DNA of 64,000 bases from CAYWKS01 sp964458935 (GCA_964458935.1 CAYWKS010000006.1:66562-130561), one strand, 5' to 3'. Counted from the stretch's first letter, positions 35,563 through 46,800 are shown. The notes: a model not told the origin generated them from the letters alone. Program-made: numbers and translations.

Positions 35563-37203
35563 ACCCATCCCCGCCGACGCCGACGCTTCGAACGCCGCCC
35601 GGGCCCGGCGGGCGAACTCGACCCGCTGGCCCTGGTATGCCGGCGGCGCGGTCGTCGCCGGCGCGGCGGTCGCGCTGGCCCTGTTCGGCGGGGGCGGCGG
35701 CGATGCCGACGCCGAACAGACCCCCGCCTCGCTCGCCACCGTCGAGCGACGCGACCTGGTCATCACCGTCAACCAGCCCGGCCAGATCGAGGCCCGCAGC
35801 AAGCAGGTCATCCGCTCCGAGGTCCGCGAGCGACTCACGATGACCTGGATCATCGAGGAAGGCACGATCGTCGACGCCAACGACGTGCTCGTGAAGCTCG
35901 ACGCGACGCCCCTGCAGGAACAGAAGCTGGAACAGGAACAACTGCTCGAGAGCGCCGAAAGCTCGCTCGTCGCGGCGAAGGTCAACCTGGAGAACACCGA
36001 CAGCCAGACCGACAGCGACATCGCCCAGGCCGAACTCGACGTGGAGTTCGCGGCGCTGGCGTTGAGCAAGTACACCGAGGGCGAGTATCCGCAGAAGCTG
36101 CGGCAGGCTCAGGCGAACGTGGAGATCGCGCGTGAGACGGCGCAGCGGGCCGCCGACACCGCCGAGTGGTCGCAGAAGCTGCAGGGCAAGGGCTATATCA
36201 CCGACAGCGAGGCGCGGGCCGACGCCGCCGCGGCGCGCAAGGCCGAACTCGACCTCGAGATCGCCCAGGGCGAGCTGAAGCTGCTCAAGGAATACACCTA
36301 CAGGCAGCAGCTTCGCCAGTTGACCAGCGACGTGCAGCAGGCCAAGGCCGAGCTCGAACGGATCAAACGCAAGGCCGACGCCGACATGGAAAAGGCCAAC
36401 GTCGAGCACAAGACCGCGCTGGCGAAGCGCGACCGGATCGTCGACGATCTGGAAGACACCCAGGACGACATCGACAACTGCGTCATCCGCGCTCCCCAGG
36501 AGGGCCGCGTCGTCTACGCGCCGCAGGGCAACCGCTGGAACCGTGAGGAGCCGCTCGGCGAGGGCGACGAAGTCCGCTACAACCAGGAGATCATCCACCT
36601 GCCCGAGTCGGATGAGATGAGCGTCGCGATCAAGATCGACGAGACGCAGCGCGACAAGGTCGAGGTCGGCATGCCCGTGGTCATCGCCGGGCCCAATCTC
36701 CCCGAGACCGGCCTCCGCGGGGAGCTGACCCAGATCGCCGAGTACCTCGACCCGCACGGCCGGTGGAACCCGGTCAAGGAATACTCCGCGACGGTGGACG
36801 TGCTCAACGAGACGCCGGGCCTGCGGACGGGCATGAGCTGCCAGACCCAGATCATCGTCGCGCGGTACGAGCACACGCTGGTCGTGCCGCTGGTCTGCGT
36901 GGTGATGCGCGACGGGCAGCAGGTCGTCTACGTGCCGGGCCGGGATGGGCCCACGCCCCTGCCGGTGGAGTTGGGCCTGGACAACGGCTCGGTGGTGCGG
37001 GTGATCGCGGGTCTGCGCGAGGGCCAGCGTGTGCTCATGGAGCCGCCGCTCGAGCCGTCGGCGCGAGACCGGGGCCCGGCGTTCGACGCCGACGACGACC
37101 AGCCGGAAGCGGACCGCGACGCCAATCAGCCGGCCAAGCGGCGGGACGACGAGGCGGGCCGGCCCTCCGATCCGCGCCAGGCCCGCCCGGAGCGCGACGC
37201 GGC

Positions 37204-37207
<4 letters not shown>
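35543..37207 (+). CDS. Periplasmic membrane fusion protein (HlyD/MacA type)
   Basis: A 554-residue adaptor linking inner-membrane transporter and outer-membrane channel. One membrane helix (WPWYAGGAVVAGAAVALALFG) is followed by a lipoyl half-motif (NQPGQIEARSKQVI), a long coiled-coil hairpin (about 130-300, rich in Glu, Lys and Ala) and the return lipoyl/beta-barrel region (IRAPQEGRVVYAPQGNRW). The GTG at 35543 overlaps the TolC-like gene by 20 bases. An acidic proline-containing tail is extra to MacA. Confidence 0.86.
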
Positions 37208-37902
<695 letters not shown>

Positions 37903-37918
37903 GCCGCCGCATCGACTT

Positions 37919-39235
37919 GTGAACCAGTGCACGGAATGCCAAGCCATGCGATACACGCGCCTTGGACGCAACCTGACCCTCGGGCTCAAGAGCCTGCTGC
38001 TGCACAAGCTGCGGAGCGTGCTGACGATGCTCGGCGTGGTGTTCGGCGTCGCCAGCGTCATCGCCATGCTCGCCATCGGCGAGGGCACGAAGAAGAAAGA
38101 GATCGAGCAGTACGAGAAGCTGGGCACCAACAACATCATCGTCACCAGCCGCAAGCCCACCGAGATCGGCGGGTCAAGCTCCGGCGGCGGGTTCGCCGTG
38201 CTCAACTATGGCATCAAGTACGAAGACCGCGATCGCATCGCCGAGTCCTTGGCCACGGTCCGCCGCACCGTGCCCGTCCGCAGGCTCCGCAAGGAGGCGT
38301 CGGTCAACGGCCGCCGACGCACCATCGACGTCATCGGCACCACCAGCGACTGGTTCGACCTGATCCAGCGCGACCTGATCGCCGGCCGCGTCTTCAACGA
38401 ACACGACGAACGCACGCTCGCCCCCGTCGTCGTACTCACCGAAGACGTCGCACGCAAGCTGCTCGCCGGCTCCTACACGATCGGCCAGCCCGTTGCGATC
38501 GGCGACAAGGTCTTCACCGTCATCGGGATCGTCAGGTCCGAACGCCGCGCCGGCGACGTCGGCGACACCCTCGACGCCGGGAAGGACGCGTTCGTGCCCC
38601 TGAGCACCTGCCGCCAGGTCTTCGGCGAGTTGATCGTCGAACGCACCGCCGGCGTCTTCAAGGCCGAGATCATCGACCTGCACCAGCTCATCGTCGAGAT
38701 CGGCGACCGCGAAGACGTCATCGCCAGCGCCCAGGTCGTCCAGAGCCTGATGCGGCGGTTCCACGAAGAGCGCGACTTTCAGGTCAGCGTCCCACTCGAA
38801 CTGCTCCGACGCGTCGAACAGGTCCAGGGCGTCTGGAACCGCATGCTCGGGTCCATCGCCGGCATCAGCCTTCTCGTCGGCGGCATCGGCATCATGAACA
38901 TCATGCTCGCCTCCGTCACCGAACGCACCCGCGAGATCGGCATCCGACGCGCCATCGGCGCGCGACGCGGCCAGATCGTCAGCCAATTCCTCACCGAGGC
39001 CCTGCTCCTGTCGATCACCGGCGGGCTGGTCGGCATCGTGCTCGGCGTCTGGGGACTGCCCGAGGTCCTCCGCCAGTGGTCCGCCGGCATGGGCGAACCC
39101 ATCCAGGCCATCGTCCCCGGATACGCCATCCCCCTCTCCGCTGGTATCAGCGTGCTCGTCGGCGTCGGCTTCGGCCTCTACCCCGCCATGCGCGCCGCCA
39201 AGCTCGACCCCATCGTCGCCCTCAGACACGAGTAA
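37919..39235 (+). CDS. MacB-type ABC transporter permease
   Basis: A 438-residue permease with the four-helix FtsX/MacB layout: the N-terminal helix (KLRSVLTMLGVVFGVASVIAMLAIGEG), a large periplasmic domain (about 60-300), then three C-terminal helices ending YPAMRAAKLDPIVALRHE. Mechanotransmission-type transporters of this class drive export through a MacA/TolC-like partner; both partners are encoded directly upstream. The GTG at 37919 is listed; the ATG at 37946 is a good alternative. Substrate unknown; macrolide, peptide or lipoprotein are possible. Confidence 0.92.
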   Translation: MNQCTECQAMRYTRLGRNLTLGLKSLLLHKLRSVLTMLGVVFGVASVIAMLAIGEGTKKKEIEQYEKLGTNNIIVTSRKPTEIGGSSSGGGFAVLNYGIKYEDRDRIAESLATVRRTVPVRRLRKEASVNGRRRTIDVIGTTSDWFDLIQRDLIAGRVFNEHDERTLAPVVVLTEDVARKLLAGSYTIGQPVAIGDKVFTVIGIVRSERRAGDVGDTLDAGKDAFVPLSTCRQVFGELIVERTAGVFKAEIIDLHQLIVEIGDREDVIASAQVVQSLMRRFHEERDFQVSVPLELLRRVEQVQGVWNRMLGSIAGISLLVGGIGIMNIMLASVTERTREIGIRRAIGARRGQIVSQFLTEALLLSITGGLVGIVLGVWGLPEVLRQWSAGMGEPIQAIVPGYAIPLSAGISVLVGVGFGLYPAMRAAKLDPIVALRHE

Positions 39236-39459
39236 ACGCTCAGTGCGCAACTTGACGGACACTACCTTTGCCCACCCAGAACGTGCGAGGTCTTCAAGAG
39301 TAGCAACGTGACAAGTAGCTGTGCGACTCGAATCGACAACAGCCTATGCGGTGGTAACAACATGCTTGCACATATCAATAGGCGTTCGGTGCGTTTGCTA
39401 CACACCATGCGTTGATTCAACCCGCTCCAGAAGAGGCTTGACATCCAGCGGAACATAGA

Positions 39460-39514
39460 AGGAAATTTGATTCCAGACGGGCCTGGGGTAGAGGCTTGGG
39501 GGGTGAGGGGTTAG
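39460..39514 (+). repeat. Direct repeat, copy A
   Basis: Fifty-five bases that match copy B (40871-40925) with four mismatches, same orientation. The copy covers the stop codon of the small gene ending at 39511. It contains the imperfect hairpin CCAGACGGGCCTGG. Confidence 0.85.
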
Positions 39515-39834
39515 AGCGTGTCGATACGCAGCAACGCCAGTTCGTTCAGCGTGTCGGCGAGGGACAGGCGGTGTTCGAGTGCCGCTGGATGTTCCTTGAC
39601 TTGTTGCTCGTACAGTGGCACCAGGCGTTCGAGACACCACTGGGCACGAGTGGGGTCGGTGCGGCGGAGTTCCGCAAGAGAAACTTTCATCGCATCCGAT
39701 TGGCCCTCATCTGCCGACATCGGAACAGGATCATGGATATATCCCCCATTACGTACACTTTGGCCATACCCGTAACTCAGGCCATTGACTACGCATAGAA
39801 ACGAAACAACACTAGTACAAAAAACACGATTCAT
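39511..39834 (-). CDS. Small secreted protein of unknown function (cassette gene 2)
   Basis: A 107-residue protein with an N-terminal signal segment (VFCTSVVSFLCVVNGLSYG). The mature part is helical (LAELRRTDPTRAQWCLERLVPLYEQQVKEHPAALEHRLSLADTLNELALLRID), like one TPR or HEAT hairpin. Many codons end in A or T, unlike the rest of the window. It begins eight bases after the stop of the preceding gene, so the two are probably cotranscribed. Not recognised. Confidence 0.6.
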   Translation of the reverse strand: MNRVFCTSVVSFLCVVNGLSYGYGQSVRNGGYIHDPVPMSADEGQSDAMKVSLAELRRTDPTRAQWCLERLVPLYEQQVKEHPAALEHRLSLADTLNELALLRIDTL

Positions 39835-39841
39835 GCCGACG

Positions 39842-40819
39842 CTACTTCGCTCCGGTTGCCTTCTCAGCCTCGCCATTTTCTGCCATGTTGCCGACGCCTT
39901 CCACATCGCTGGCAAAGCGGTAGTGCCGCTGCTTGGCCAGCCAAGTACGGCAACGGGCGATCTCGGCTTGCGAATAGACCGGCTCCTCCTTGACCACCGG
40001 GAAGCCCTGCAGCATTCGGCCGAGCGTGTAGGCAGCATAGTTGGCCACCGGCGTGCCCTTGACGGTACTCTTGACCTGGGGCAGCCGCTCGTCACTCTCG
40101 AGCACTTCCTTGAGTAGCGCTACCACACTCGTCTGCTCGATATACTGCAGTTGCGGAAGCAGCCGCGTGATCGCCTGGATGCGCTCCGGGGTGTCGCGGA
40201 TGTACGTGATGATGCGCTTCAAGGCCTTCTGATCGCCTCGCCTCGCCATCACGCTGTGCGCCGCCCACACGTGATACCCGGCAAACCGGCCGGAATCGGG
40301 GTCTGCCAACGGGCTGGCAGCCAGTTTCTCGATCACCGGCACGGCTTCCTCAATCTCCGTGACGGCAACCAGGTACACCATCCACTCTGACAGCCGCCCG
40401 CGCTGGACGGCGTCTTCCTTGAACTTCTCGCCGACAGCCTTGCGTGCGACCTCCGTGAAGTCCTGCTTCTTGAAAGCGGCGAGGTAGCGCACCATCTTCT
40501 GGCGGACGGCCAAGTGCATGCCTGACTGCAGACGCGTGGCCAGCATTTCTACATATTCCTGACGGACCTCGGGTTTGCAATCATCCCGATGCGCCGCGTC
40601 AACCAGGGCTTTAGCCGTGGCCAACTGGGTGACCAGATTGCCGCCGTCGAGAAGCTCGCCGGGAGTGCCCAGATCCTCGGGCCACTGCCCGGACATCGCC
40701 GCCTGCCGAATCCGCTGAACACGATCCATGTCCTCTGTGGTCACGTCATGGATCGAGCCGTCACCGAATGTGATTGGCACCCATACGAGCAAGAGTGTGA
40801 TCAGTATGCCTTTGAGCAT
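39842..40819 (-). CDS. Secreted helical repeat protein of unknown function (cassette gene 1)
   Basis: A 325-residue protein with a signal peptide (GILITLLLVWVPITFG). The rest is helical, with segments that resemble HEAT-type repeats (VRQEYVEMLATRLQSGMHLAVRQKMVRYLAAFKKQDFTEVA, EEAVPVIEKLAASPLADPD, TPERIQAITRLLPQLQYIEQTSVVALLKEVLES). No enzyme motif. The ATG has a good GGAGG site eight bases before it. With the next small gene it forms a two-gene unit bracketed by 55-bp direct repeats. Confidence 0.65.
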   Translation of the reverse strand: MLKGILITLLLVWVPITFGDGSIHDVTTEDMDRVQRIRQAAMSGQWPEDLGTPGELLDGGNLVTQLATAKALVDAAHRDDCKPEVRQEYVEMLATRLQSGMHLAVRQKMVRYLAAFKKQDFTEVARKAVGEKFKEDAVQRGRLSEWMVYLVAVTEIEEAVPVIEKLAASPLADPDSGRFAGYHVWAAHSVMARRGDQKALKRIITYIRDTPERIQAITRLLPQLQYIEQTSVVALLKEVLESDERLPQVKSTVKGTPVANYAAYTLGRMLQGFPVVKEEPVYSQAEIARCRTWLAKQRHYRFASDVEGVGNMAENGEAEKATGAK

Positions 40820-40870
40820 GTTCTATCCTCCACGAATGCGCTGGAGTAGGTTGTCACTGATAGGACTGAT

Positions 40871-40925
40871 AGGAAATGTGATTCCAGGCGGGCCTGGGGC
40901 AGAGGCTTGGGGGGTGAGGGGTTGG
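40871..40925 (+). repeat. Direct repeat, copy B
   Basis: Second copy of the 55-bp repeat. It lies in the leader of cassette gene 1 and contains the perfect palindrome CCAGGC-GG-GCCTGG. Its upstream edge coincides exactly with the truncation of a transposase gene. Confidence 0.85.
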
Positions 40926-40963
40926 CTGATGATCTGCTCGGTCGTGTGCCGCTTGCGTGCCAT
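40925..40963 (-). pseudogene. IS3-type OrfA transposase relic
   Basis: From the ATG at 40963 the minus strand reads MARKRHTTEQIIS, the N-terminus of IS3-family OrfA proteins (normally continuing KLREAEV). The match ends where repeat copy B begins. About 85 bases upstream is a sequence beginning TGTGACCTTGCCCCC (from 41047) that could be the element's left end. The remainder of the element is absent. Confidence 0.65.
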
Positions 40964-41127
40964 GTCCGTTGACTCCCTGAATGCGTCCGTGCTCGAATCC
41001 CGTACACCGAGATTCAAACCGGACTCGGTTGAGGGGGCAAGGTCACACGCGGCCGCCCCCGCAAAGCGGAGCAAGCCGATATACGACTCCCGAGCCCTTT
41101 CACTCCCCCTACCCCTTTTCCTCCCCG
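40964..41127. other. Non-coding region downstream of the peptidase gene
   Basis: Apart from the possible insertion-sequence end near 41047, nothing recognisable is present. A purine/pyrimidine-skewed stretch (41098-41130, CCCCCTACCCCTTTTCCTCCCC) follows the peptidase stop codon. Confidence 0.45.
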
Positions 41128-42006
41128 CTAGTTGTCCTCCGGAAAGCGCAGTGCCAGGACCCATTTCTCCCACCGTTGCTGGAAAGCGGCCATGTCCGGT
41201 TCACCCAGGACCTGCCGCAGAGTCCGGAAGCCCGTTGGATCGTCATCGACGTTCGCCATGAACGCCTTGTAATACCTGCCTAGCAACCCCCGCTCCTGGA
41301 GGTAATAGCACAGGTAGCGTGCCTGGCCGTAGTTGGTGCCGCGGTCCATGTTGTAGAACGCTTGGGTCGTGGTGGAACACAGCTTCTCGAACGACGGCAG
41401 GGCGTCCTTGCGGATCGTTTTCTGCAGGCCCGCCAGTCGCCAGTTGGTCAGCCCGACGATCAGTCCGTCACGTTCGGCGGCCTGTTCGTAGAGCGAGCCG
41501 AGCCCTTCGTTGAACCACGCCGGGCACTGCGGGAAGTTCACCTCGACATACGGATGGACGATCTCGTGCACGAGGGTACCCCCGCCGGTGGCGATGTTCA
41601 TGACCAGCGCCCTGTGTCGAGCGCTGTAGAAGCCGAACGGCGTGTGGGGCTTGATGCCGAAGAACGCCTGGCAATGCTTCTCGTAGCTGTCGCGATCCTT
41701 GAACAGAAACACGTCGATGATGTGGTTGGGATCGCGGTCGAAGTAGGCGTCCTTGAGGCGATCGATAGCCCACTGGACGGTCCGCTCGGCCCGCCGCCTG
41801 ACGATCGCCGGCGATTCATCACCGACAATCACGAACGGCCCGGCACGGGTGATGGTGAACCGATCGAGATCGTGCTTCTGGTGGAGTCGGGCGATGTGGC
41901 TGCGAAAGTCGGCGTCGTCGACGTCGGCCCGGACCACGGCCGGCGCAGCCGCAACGGCTGCAAAGATGAGAGCCGACATACCCACAGTCACGCACCGGAT
42001 GAGCAT
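41128..42006 (-). CDS. Secreted gluzincin-type metallopeptidase
   Basis: A 292-residue exported protein. The signal peptide is VTVGMSALIFAAVAAAPAVVRA. Residues near 160 form the zinc site HEIVH, followed by the WFNEGLGSLYE segment in which the third ligand Glu lies, as in peptidase-MA-like gluzincins. No other domain is recognised. The ATG at 42006 has AAGGAG nine bases upstream. It is divergent from the membrane-anchored protein at 42218. Activity is inferred from motif only. Confidence 0.7.
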   Translation of the reverse strand: MLIRCVTVGMSALIFAAVAAAPAVVRADVDDADFRSHIARLHQKHDLDRFTITRAGPFVIVGDESPAIVRRRAERTVQWAIDRLKDAYFDRDPNHIIDVFLFKDRDSYEKHCQAFFGIKPHTPFGFYSARHRALVMNIATGGGTLVHEIVHPYVEVNFPQCPAWFNEGLGSLYEQAAERDGLIVGLTNWRLAGLQKTIRKDALPSFEKLCSTTTQAFYNMDRGTNYGQARYLCYYLQERGLLGRYYKAFMANVDDDPTGFRTLRQVLGEPDMAAFQQRWEKWVLALRFPEDN

Positions 42007-42217
42007 GATGCACCGCTCCTTGTATGAACTAGACGCACGCCGCCAATGGATGTTCACGGGTTTCCATGAAAACGTGGGCAACTTATGATTGCCGCGGCTG
42101 AACGCCTCTGCATCATCGACGATCGTGTATACTGGCGGCGACAGCAGGGGAAGGCCCGCGGCGTGTCAGCCGCGCGGCCAGATCACAGCGTCGCCACCCG
42201 CGCAGGGGACAACTCCG

Positions 42218-43702
42218 GTGGACCACAACACAACTCATATGGATTCCCATGGTCCACACCGGGCGCAGCGTCGGTCGATCGTCGGTCTCGCGATTGGCCT
42301 CGCGCTGGTTGTGATTGCGGGCACTGCGGCGATTATGTACCAGCCGCGCGGCGATGGGCGGCTCCGCATCTCGGCAACGGCGGTACGGCCCGGCGCGGCC
42401 GGCGAGTTCGCCGCGCTGCGCACCGTCGCCTCCTCCCTCGTCGCGCCGCCCAACGACGCGTTCGCGAGCGTGACGATGACCGACGTGCGGGCCGAGCATC
42501 ACATCGAGTTCGACACCAGCGGCGTGCCCGACCTGGAGTTCGAGCCGAACTACGCCGTGTACGAAGCGAGCAATCCGGCCGGTTGGATCACCACGCCGCA
42601 TGGGCGTGTGCGACTGGTCGCCATCGGCGTGTCATTGCCGGCGCCGGGGGCGAGTTCGGTTTCTCCCGGGCATCAGCCGTGGACCTATTACCGCCCGGAC
42701 GACCTGTCGCCGATGGCTTTGGAGCAGTTGCCCAAGGGGGCGCGGCATGAACATGGCTGGCATTCCGGGCCCTTGCCAAACTATCGCTTCGTGTTCGCGT
42801 TCGACAACGTGACGCACCCGGACGTGATCGGCTACGCCTTCCACGATGCACGGACGAAGGCGAGACTCTCGAGAAGGTACAGCTACGGCACCAACGAAAC
42901 GTCGGCGTATGTGGAGGCGAGTATCGCGGCCTGGCACGGCCCCGCCGTTGTGGTCTGCATGAAATTGGCGCACGGGCCCATGGTCGAGCACGACCTGCCC
43001 GCAATCGCAGGAAGCGTCTGGCGGCACGGCCCGCTGCACATCGAAGTGCTCGGGCCTGTGGAGCACACCCTGGGGGGCAGCCACGGATGGAACGATGATA
43101 CGCATTACATGGGTTACGAACCCAACCAGCCGCTGGCGGGGCCACACGGCGTGGTGATCGGCATCCTGCCACGCCGAAACATCGGAGGGCTGGACCTGAA
43201 GTTGGTCGACGTGGACGGCGAAGTCGGCCCTGCACACTGGTCAGGGACCATGATCCGGTGCGTCGGCTACAAGACGCGGTCCGACTTGATCGCCGCCATC
43301 CGATGCCGGTGGCGCCCGCACTTCAAGAAGCTGATCTGGCGTGTACCGGCTTTGCCGCGGATCGCACCGAACAAGCCCGGCATGACCGACCTGACGCAGG
43401 TGCGTGTCCCGTACGTCGACTTCGATGACGAGCGCGATTTCCGCCGCTTTCTGGCAGCGAGCCTGCAATGCGATATTTCCTACGCGCTGCATCGGCGTTT
43501 CAACCCGGACCCGGGGGTCTTCCCCGTGACCCTTGAAAACAAGACGCTGGGCGAGATCCTCGACGTCTACCTGGATAACGTGGCGATCGAAGCCGACCAC
43601 ACCATCCGGCTCGACGAGGCGACGATGATATTGGCGGTGGACGAGACGTGGTTCGCCCGGACCCTGGGCAAGGTCAAGGCCTTCATCGATCGGAACTTCT
43701 GA
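42218..43702 (+). CDS. Membrane-anchored protein of unknown function
   Basis: About 494 residues from a GTG at 42218 (AGGGGAC eight bases before it); an ATG at 42239 is the alternative. One N-terminal membrane helix (SIVGLAIGLALVVIAGTAAIMY) is followed by a large beta-rich region with many His, Trp and Tyr (HGWHSGPLPNYRFVFAFDN, GSHGWNDDTHYMGYEPNQP). A C-terminal stretch (PVTLENKTLGEILDVYLDNVAIEADH) resembles the short domain that follows secretin-type or STN segments in planctomycete proteins, but this is weak. Not recognised. A TATACT box lies at 42128-42133. Confidence 0.6.
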   Translation: MDHNTTHMDSHGPHRAQRRSIVGLAIGLALVVIAGTAAIMYQPRGDGRLRISATAVRPGAAGEFAALRTVASSLVAPPNDAFASVTMTDVRAEHHIEFDTSGVPDLEFEPNYAVYEASNPAGWITTPHGRVRLVAIGVSLPAPGASSVSPGHQPWTYYRPDDLSPMALEQLPKGARHEHGWHSGPLPNYRFVFAFDNVTHPDVIGYAFHDARTKARLSRRYSYGTNETSAYVEASIAAWHGPAVVVCMKLAHGPMVEHDLPAIAGSVWRHGPLHIEVLGPVEHTLGGSHGWNDDTHYMGYEPNQPLAGPHGVVIGILPRRNIGGLDLKLVDVDGEVGPAHWSGTMIRCVGYKTRSDLIAAIRCRWRPHFKKLIWRVPALPRIAPNKPGMTDLTQVRVPYVDFDDERDFRRFLAASLQCDISYALHRRFNPDPGVFPVTLENKTLGEILDVYLDNVAIEADHTIRLDEATMILAVDETWFARTLGKVKAFIDRNF

Positions 43703-43727
43703 GGTGCAAAGCCCGGAATGAATAAAG

Positions 43728-43801
43728 TACACCGGGGAGGATTCGAACCCCCAACCTCCTGATCCGTAGTCAGGTGCTCTATCCAATTGAGCTACCGGTG
43801 C
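43728..43801 (-). tRNA. tRNA-Arg (ACG)
   Basis: On the minus strand GCACCGG pairs with CCGGTGT (one G-U). The D arm is GCTC..GAGC, the anticodon stem CCTGA/TCAGG holds the loop CTACGGA with anticodon ACG (43767-43765), the T loop is TTCGAAT, and the discriminator is A. It decodes CGN codons after A34 is converted to inosine. CCA is not encoded. Confidence 0.96.
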
Positions 43802-43831
43802 ACGTCTGGTCGGTTTCAGGACGAACACGTG

Positions 43832-43859
43832 ATTGTAACGCAACGGCCTTGAATGGCAA
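43832..43859 (-). promoter_or_regulatory. Promoter of tRNA-Arg
   Basis: On the minus strand TTGCCA (43859-43854) and TACAAT (43837-43832) are 16 bases apart, about 30 bases before the tRNA. Confidence 0.6.
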
Positions 43860-43873
43860 CCGGTGGGTGGGGC

Positions 43874-46800
43874 TCAAGGCGACGCCGCGGCGTCTGGATC
43901 GGGCCAATCGGGCTGTGGCTGCGGGTCGACGCTGCCGAGCAGGCGGAAGCGACCGAGATTCACCCGCTGCTTCAACGCGACGTGCACGAGGCAACCGCCG
44001 GCGAACTCGACCGGCTGCTTGAAGTTGAAGACCGCGACGCGGCGCTGCCCCGGGCGGTCGCGGGCGATCCACGTGGTGGCGCGTTTGCCGTCGACGAGCG
44101 CCTCGGGCGGGTGGCCGGCGTCGGCGTTGTCCACCAGCACTTGGCCGATCTCCACATCGCGCCACGCCCCGGGGTTGTCCATGGGAGCCACGGACACCGC
44201 GAGGTCGCCGAGGGCGAACAGGCCCTTTCGCCCGGTGCCGGGGCCATCGAGCGGCAGCGACGCGTCCGGCAACGCTTCGAGGATGACCGAGGCGAGCCGG
44301 CCCCGGCGGCTGTGGCAGGTCAGGGCCAGGTCGTCGATCTGCGGCCCGCGCGGGTCGGCGAGGATCGAGCCGTCGTCCTGCACGGTCGTGGCCACGCCGC
44401 GTGTGGACTGCACGCTAAGCGTTGTCAGCGGGAAGGCGCCGTCGTTGGGGGCGGCGGGTTCATCGGCCCGCTGGGCGAGGCGTTCGATGGCCGTCGCCTC
44501 CAGCGCGCGGTCGTAGATGTGGACCTCGTCCATGACGCCGATGAGCGGCTGGAACCCGTCGTGCCGGCCGCCGAGCAGCGCATGCACCGGCACGCGGACG
44601 GGCTTGGTGAGGTCGTCCCGGACAGCGTTGACGGGGACGGGCTTGCCGTCGACGTAGAACTTCACGCCGTCGGCGCGACCCGACCCGCTGTAGCTGACCG
44701 CGACGTGCGCCCACTGGTCTTTGGGCACGGCGAATCCGCTGCGGGCGATGATGGCGTTGCCCTTGACCTGTCGGCTGAGTCGGAGGCGCAGGTCATGGCG
44801 GTCCAGCGCGATGTCATAGCCGCGATAGCTGTTGCCGGATCGATCGCTGCGACTGAGCAGGGTGAGCGCGTCATCGCTGCTGTGCTTGACGAACGCGGCG
44901 AAGGTGAACGGCTTGTCGCGGCGGAAGTCGGCGACATCGCCGAGGTCGACCGTGGTCTTGCCCGCGAAGCGCAGCGCTCGGCCGCGCACGCCGGGGACCC
45001 ATTCGGCCTGGCCGAAGACGCGGCCGTGGTGGCCCAGCCCGCCGCTGTCGCGGGGGTCGCCGTCCAGCGTCCAGGTCCCGACGAGCCCATCGGGTGCGGC
45101 CTGGGGGAGCAAGCGTCCGGCATCGCGGTTGGCCGCCGGCGGCGAGGGCGTGTGCGGCCCGATGATCGCGACCTCGGCCAGGTGGGTCATCGTCGCGCCG
45201 GGCCCGAGCATGATCTGCACGTGCCGAGCCGGCTGAGCTTCGAACGCGAAACTCTCGTACCGGTCGGCGGAACCGGCGGTCCTGCCGGCAAAGACCCGCT
45301 GCCAGCGCTCGCCGTCGGTGGAGGTGCGAATGACGATCGGCTGTCGGCGCTCACCGTGTCCGAAGGCGATGTCCACGCGGTTGACCGGCGCCGGCTCGGC
45401 CAGCGTGAACCGCGTCGACTCGCCGGGCTCGGTCATGGACCACCACGTCGCCGGGTCGGCGTCGGCCGCGGACGCCGGGCGGGTCGGGCGGACCGACTGC
45501 AGCGCGATCTCCCGCCAGAGGACCGGCCCGGTCGCGCCGCGGGTGCGGACGTGCACGTACCGGGCCATGACCGGCTGATCCGGATGATGCGAGACCGGCC
45601 CGCCGCTGAGCTGGGCGCCGGTCCACAACGCCAGGCGCTGGGCGTTGGCGAGGTTCTCGCCGACCGGCCAGGCCGTCGCGTACAGCGCGTGTCGTGCGTT
45701 GGGATCGTCCAGCGACAAGCCGTGCAAAGTGATCGACCCCAGCGGCATGACCTGGCCGAGGTCGGCCTCGATCCACGCCTCGGCGTCGTCGCCGACCGGG
45801 TGGGCGGCCCAGAGGGTCGCCGGCTCGCCGTCGAACGCCGCGGCCGGGGCGGCGCCCGCCACCGCGTGGCTCGCCGATGGCTTGATGCGAATCGGAACGG
45901 CCGGCTCGGCCACGTATCGCCCGTCGAACACCTGGCCGTCGGCGCGGTGCGCCGAAATCCCGGCGACCGATGGGGCGATCTTCGGGGCCGGCGGCGGCTG
46001 GGCGGCCTCGGGTTCGGCCTCGGCTTCTGCCTCGGCTTCCGCCTCGCCGGGCGCCGCATCGGGGGCTTCGGTCGCCTGGGCCTGCTCGGCCGGCGCTCCG
46101 GTCGGATCGGTCGCTTCGTTGGGCGCTGCCTCCGCGTCGGGCTTCGTCGGGGACGGCTCAGGCTCGGCTGCCTGCCCGGCCGATGCCGCCCCGCCGGTCG
46201 CCTCGGCGACGGCCGCCGGCGTCGGGTCCGCGTCGGCCGGGGGTTCGTCGTCGCCGCCAGTCAGCAGGACATACGCCGCCACGGCCGCGCCCACCAGCAG
46301 CGCCGCGACAACCGCGACGATCCAGCCCGCGGGTCGGCGGCGGGTGTTCTCCGTCGATTCGGCCGCCTCGCCGCGCGGCTTGCGATCGCGGCCCCGGCGG
46401 CGCCGCCGTGACCGGCGCGGCGCCGGTTCCCGCGCCGGCTCATCATCGGGCCGATGTGCGAGTTCGCCTTCGCTGGGCGGCTCGGCTTGCGACTCGGACC
46501 GCGCCGGCCGCGCCACCGCGATCGGCGCGTCGGTGTGCTGGATCGCGTGCCGCAGCGCCGTGGCGAAACGCTCGGCCGTGTCGTAACGCTCCCCGGGGTC
46601 CGCCGCCAGCGCCTTGACCAGCACCGTGCACACGGCGTCGGGCACGTCCGGCCGAAGATCGTTCAGGTCCGGCAGCGGGATCTCCGTGCCCTTGCGCTGA
46701 ACGTCCGAGTGCTTCGTGATGGCGAACGGCGGCTTGCCCGTGAGCAGGTGCCACAGCACGCTGGCGAGCGAATAGATGTCCGACGCGACGCCCGCCTCCC

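Noticed and set aside
39262..39456. 64-residue minus-strand frame downstream of the cassette
   Set aside because: It has no ribosome site, ends inside the permease-proximal spacer and shows no protein-like motif.
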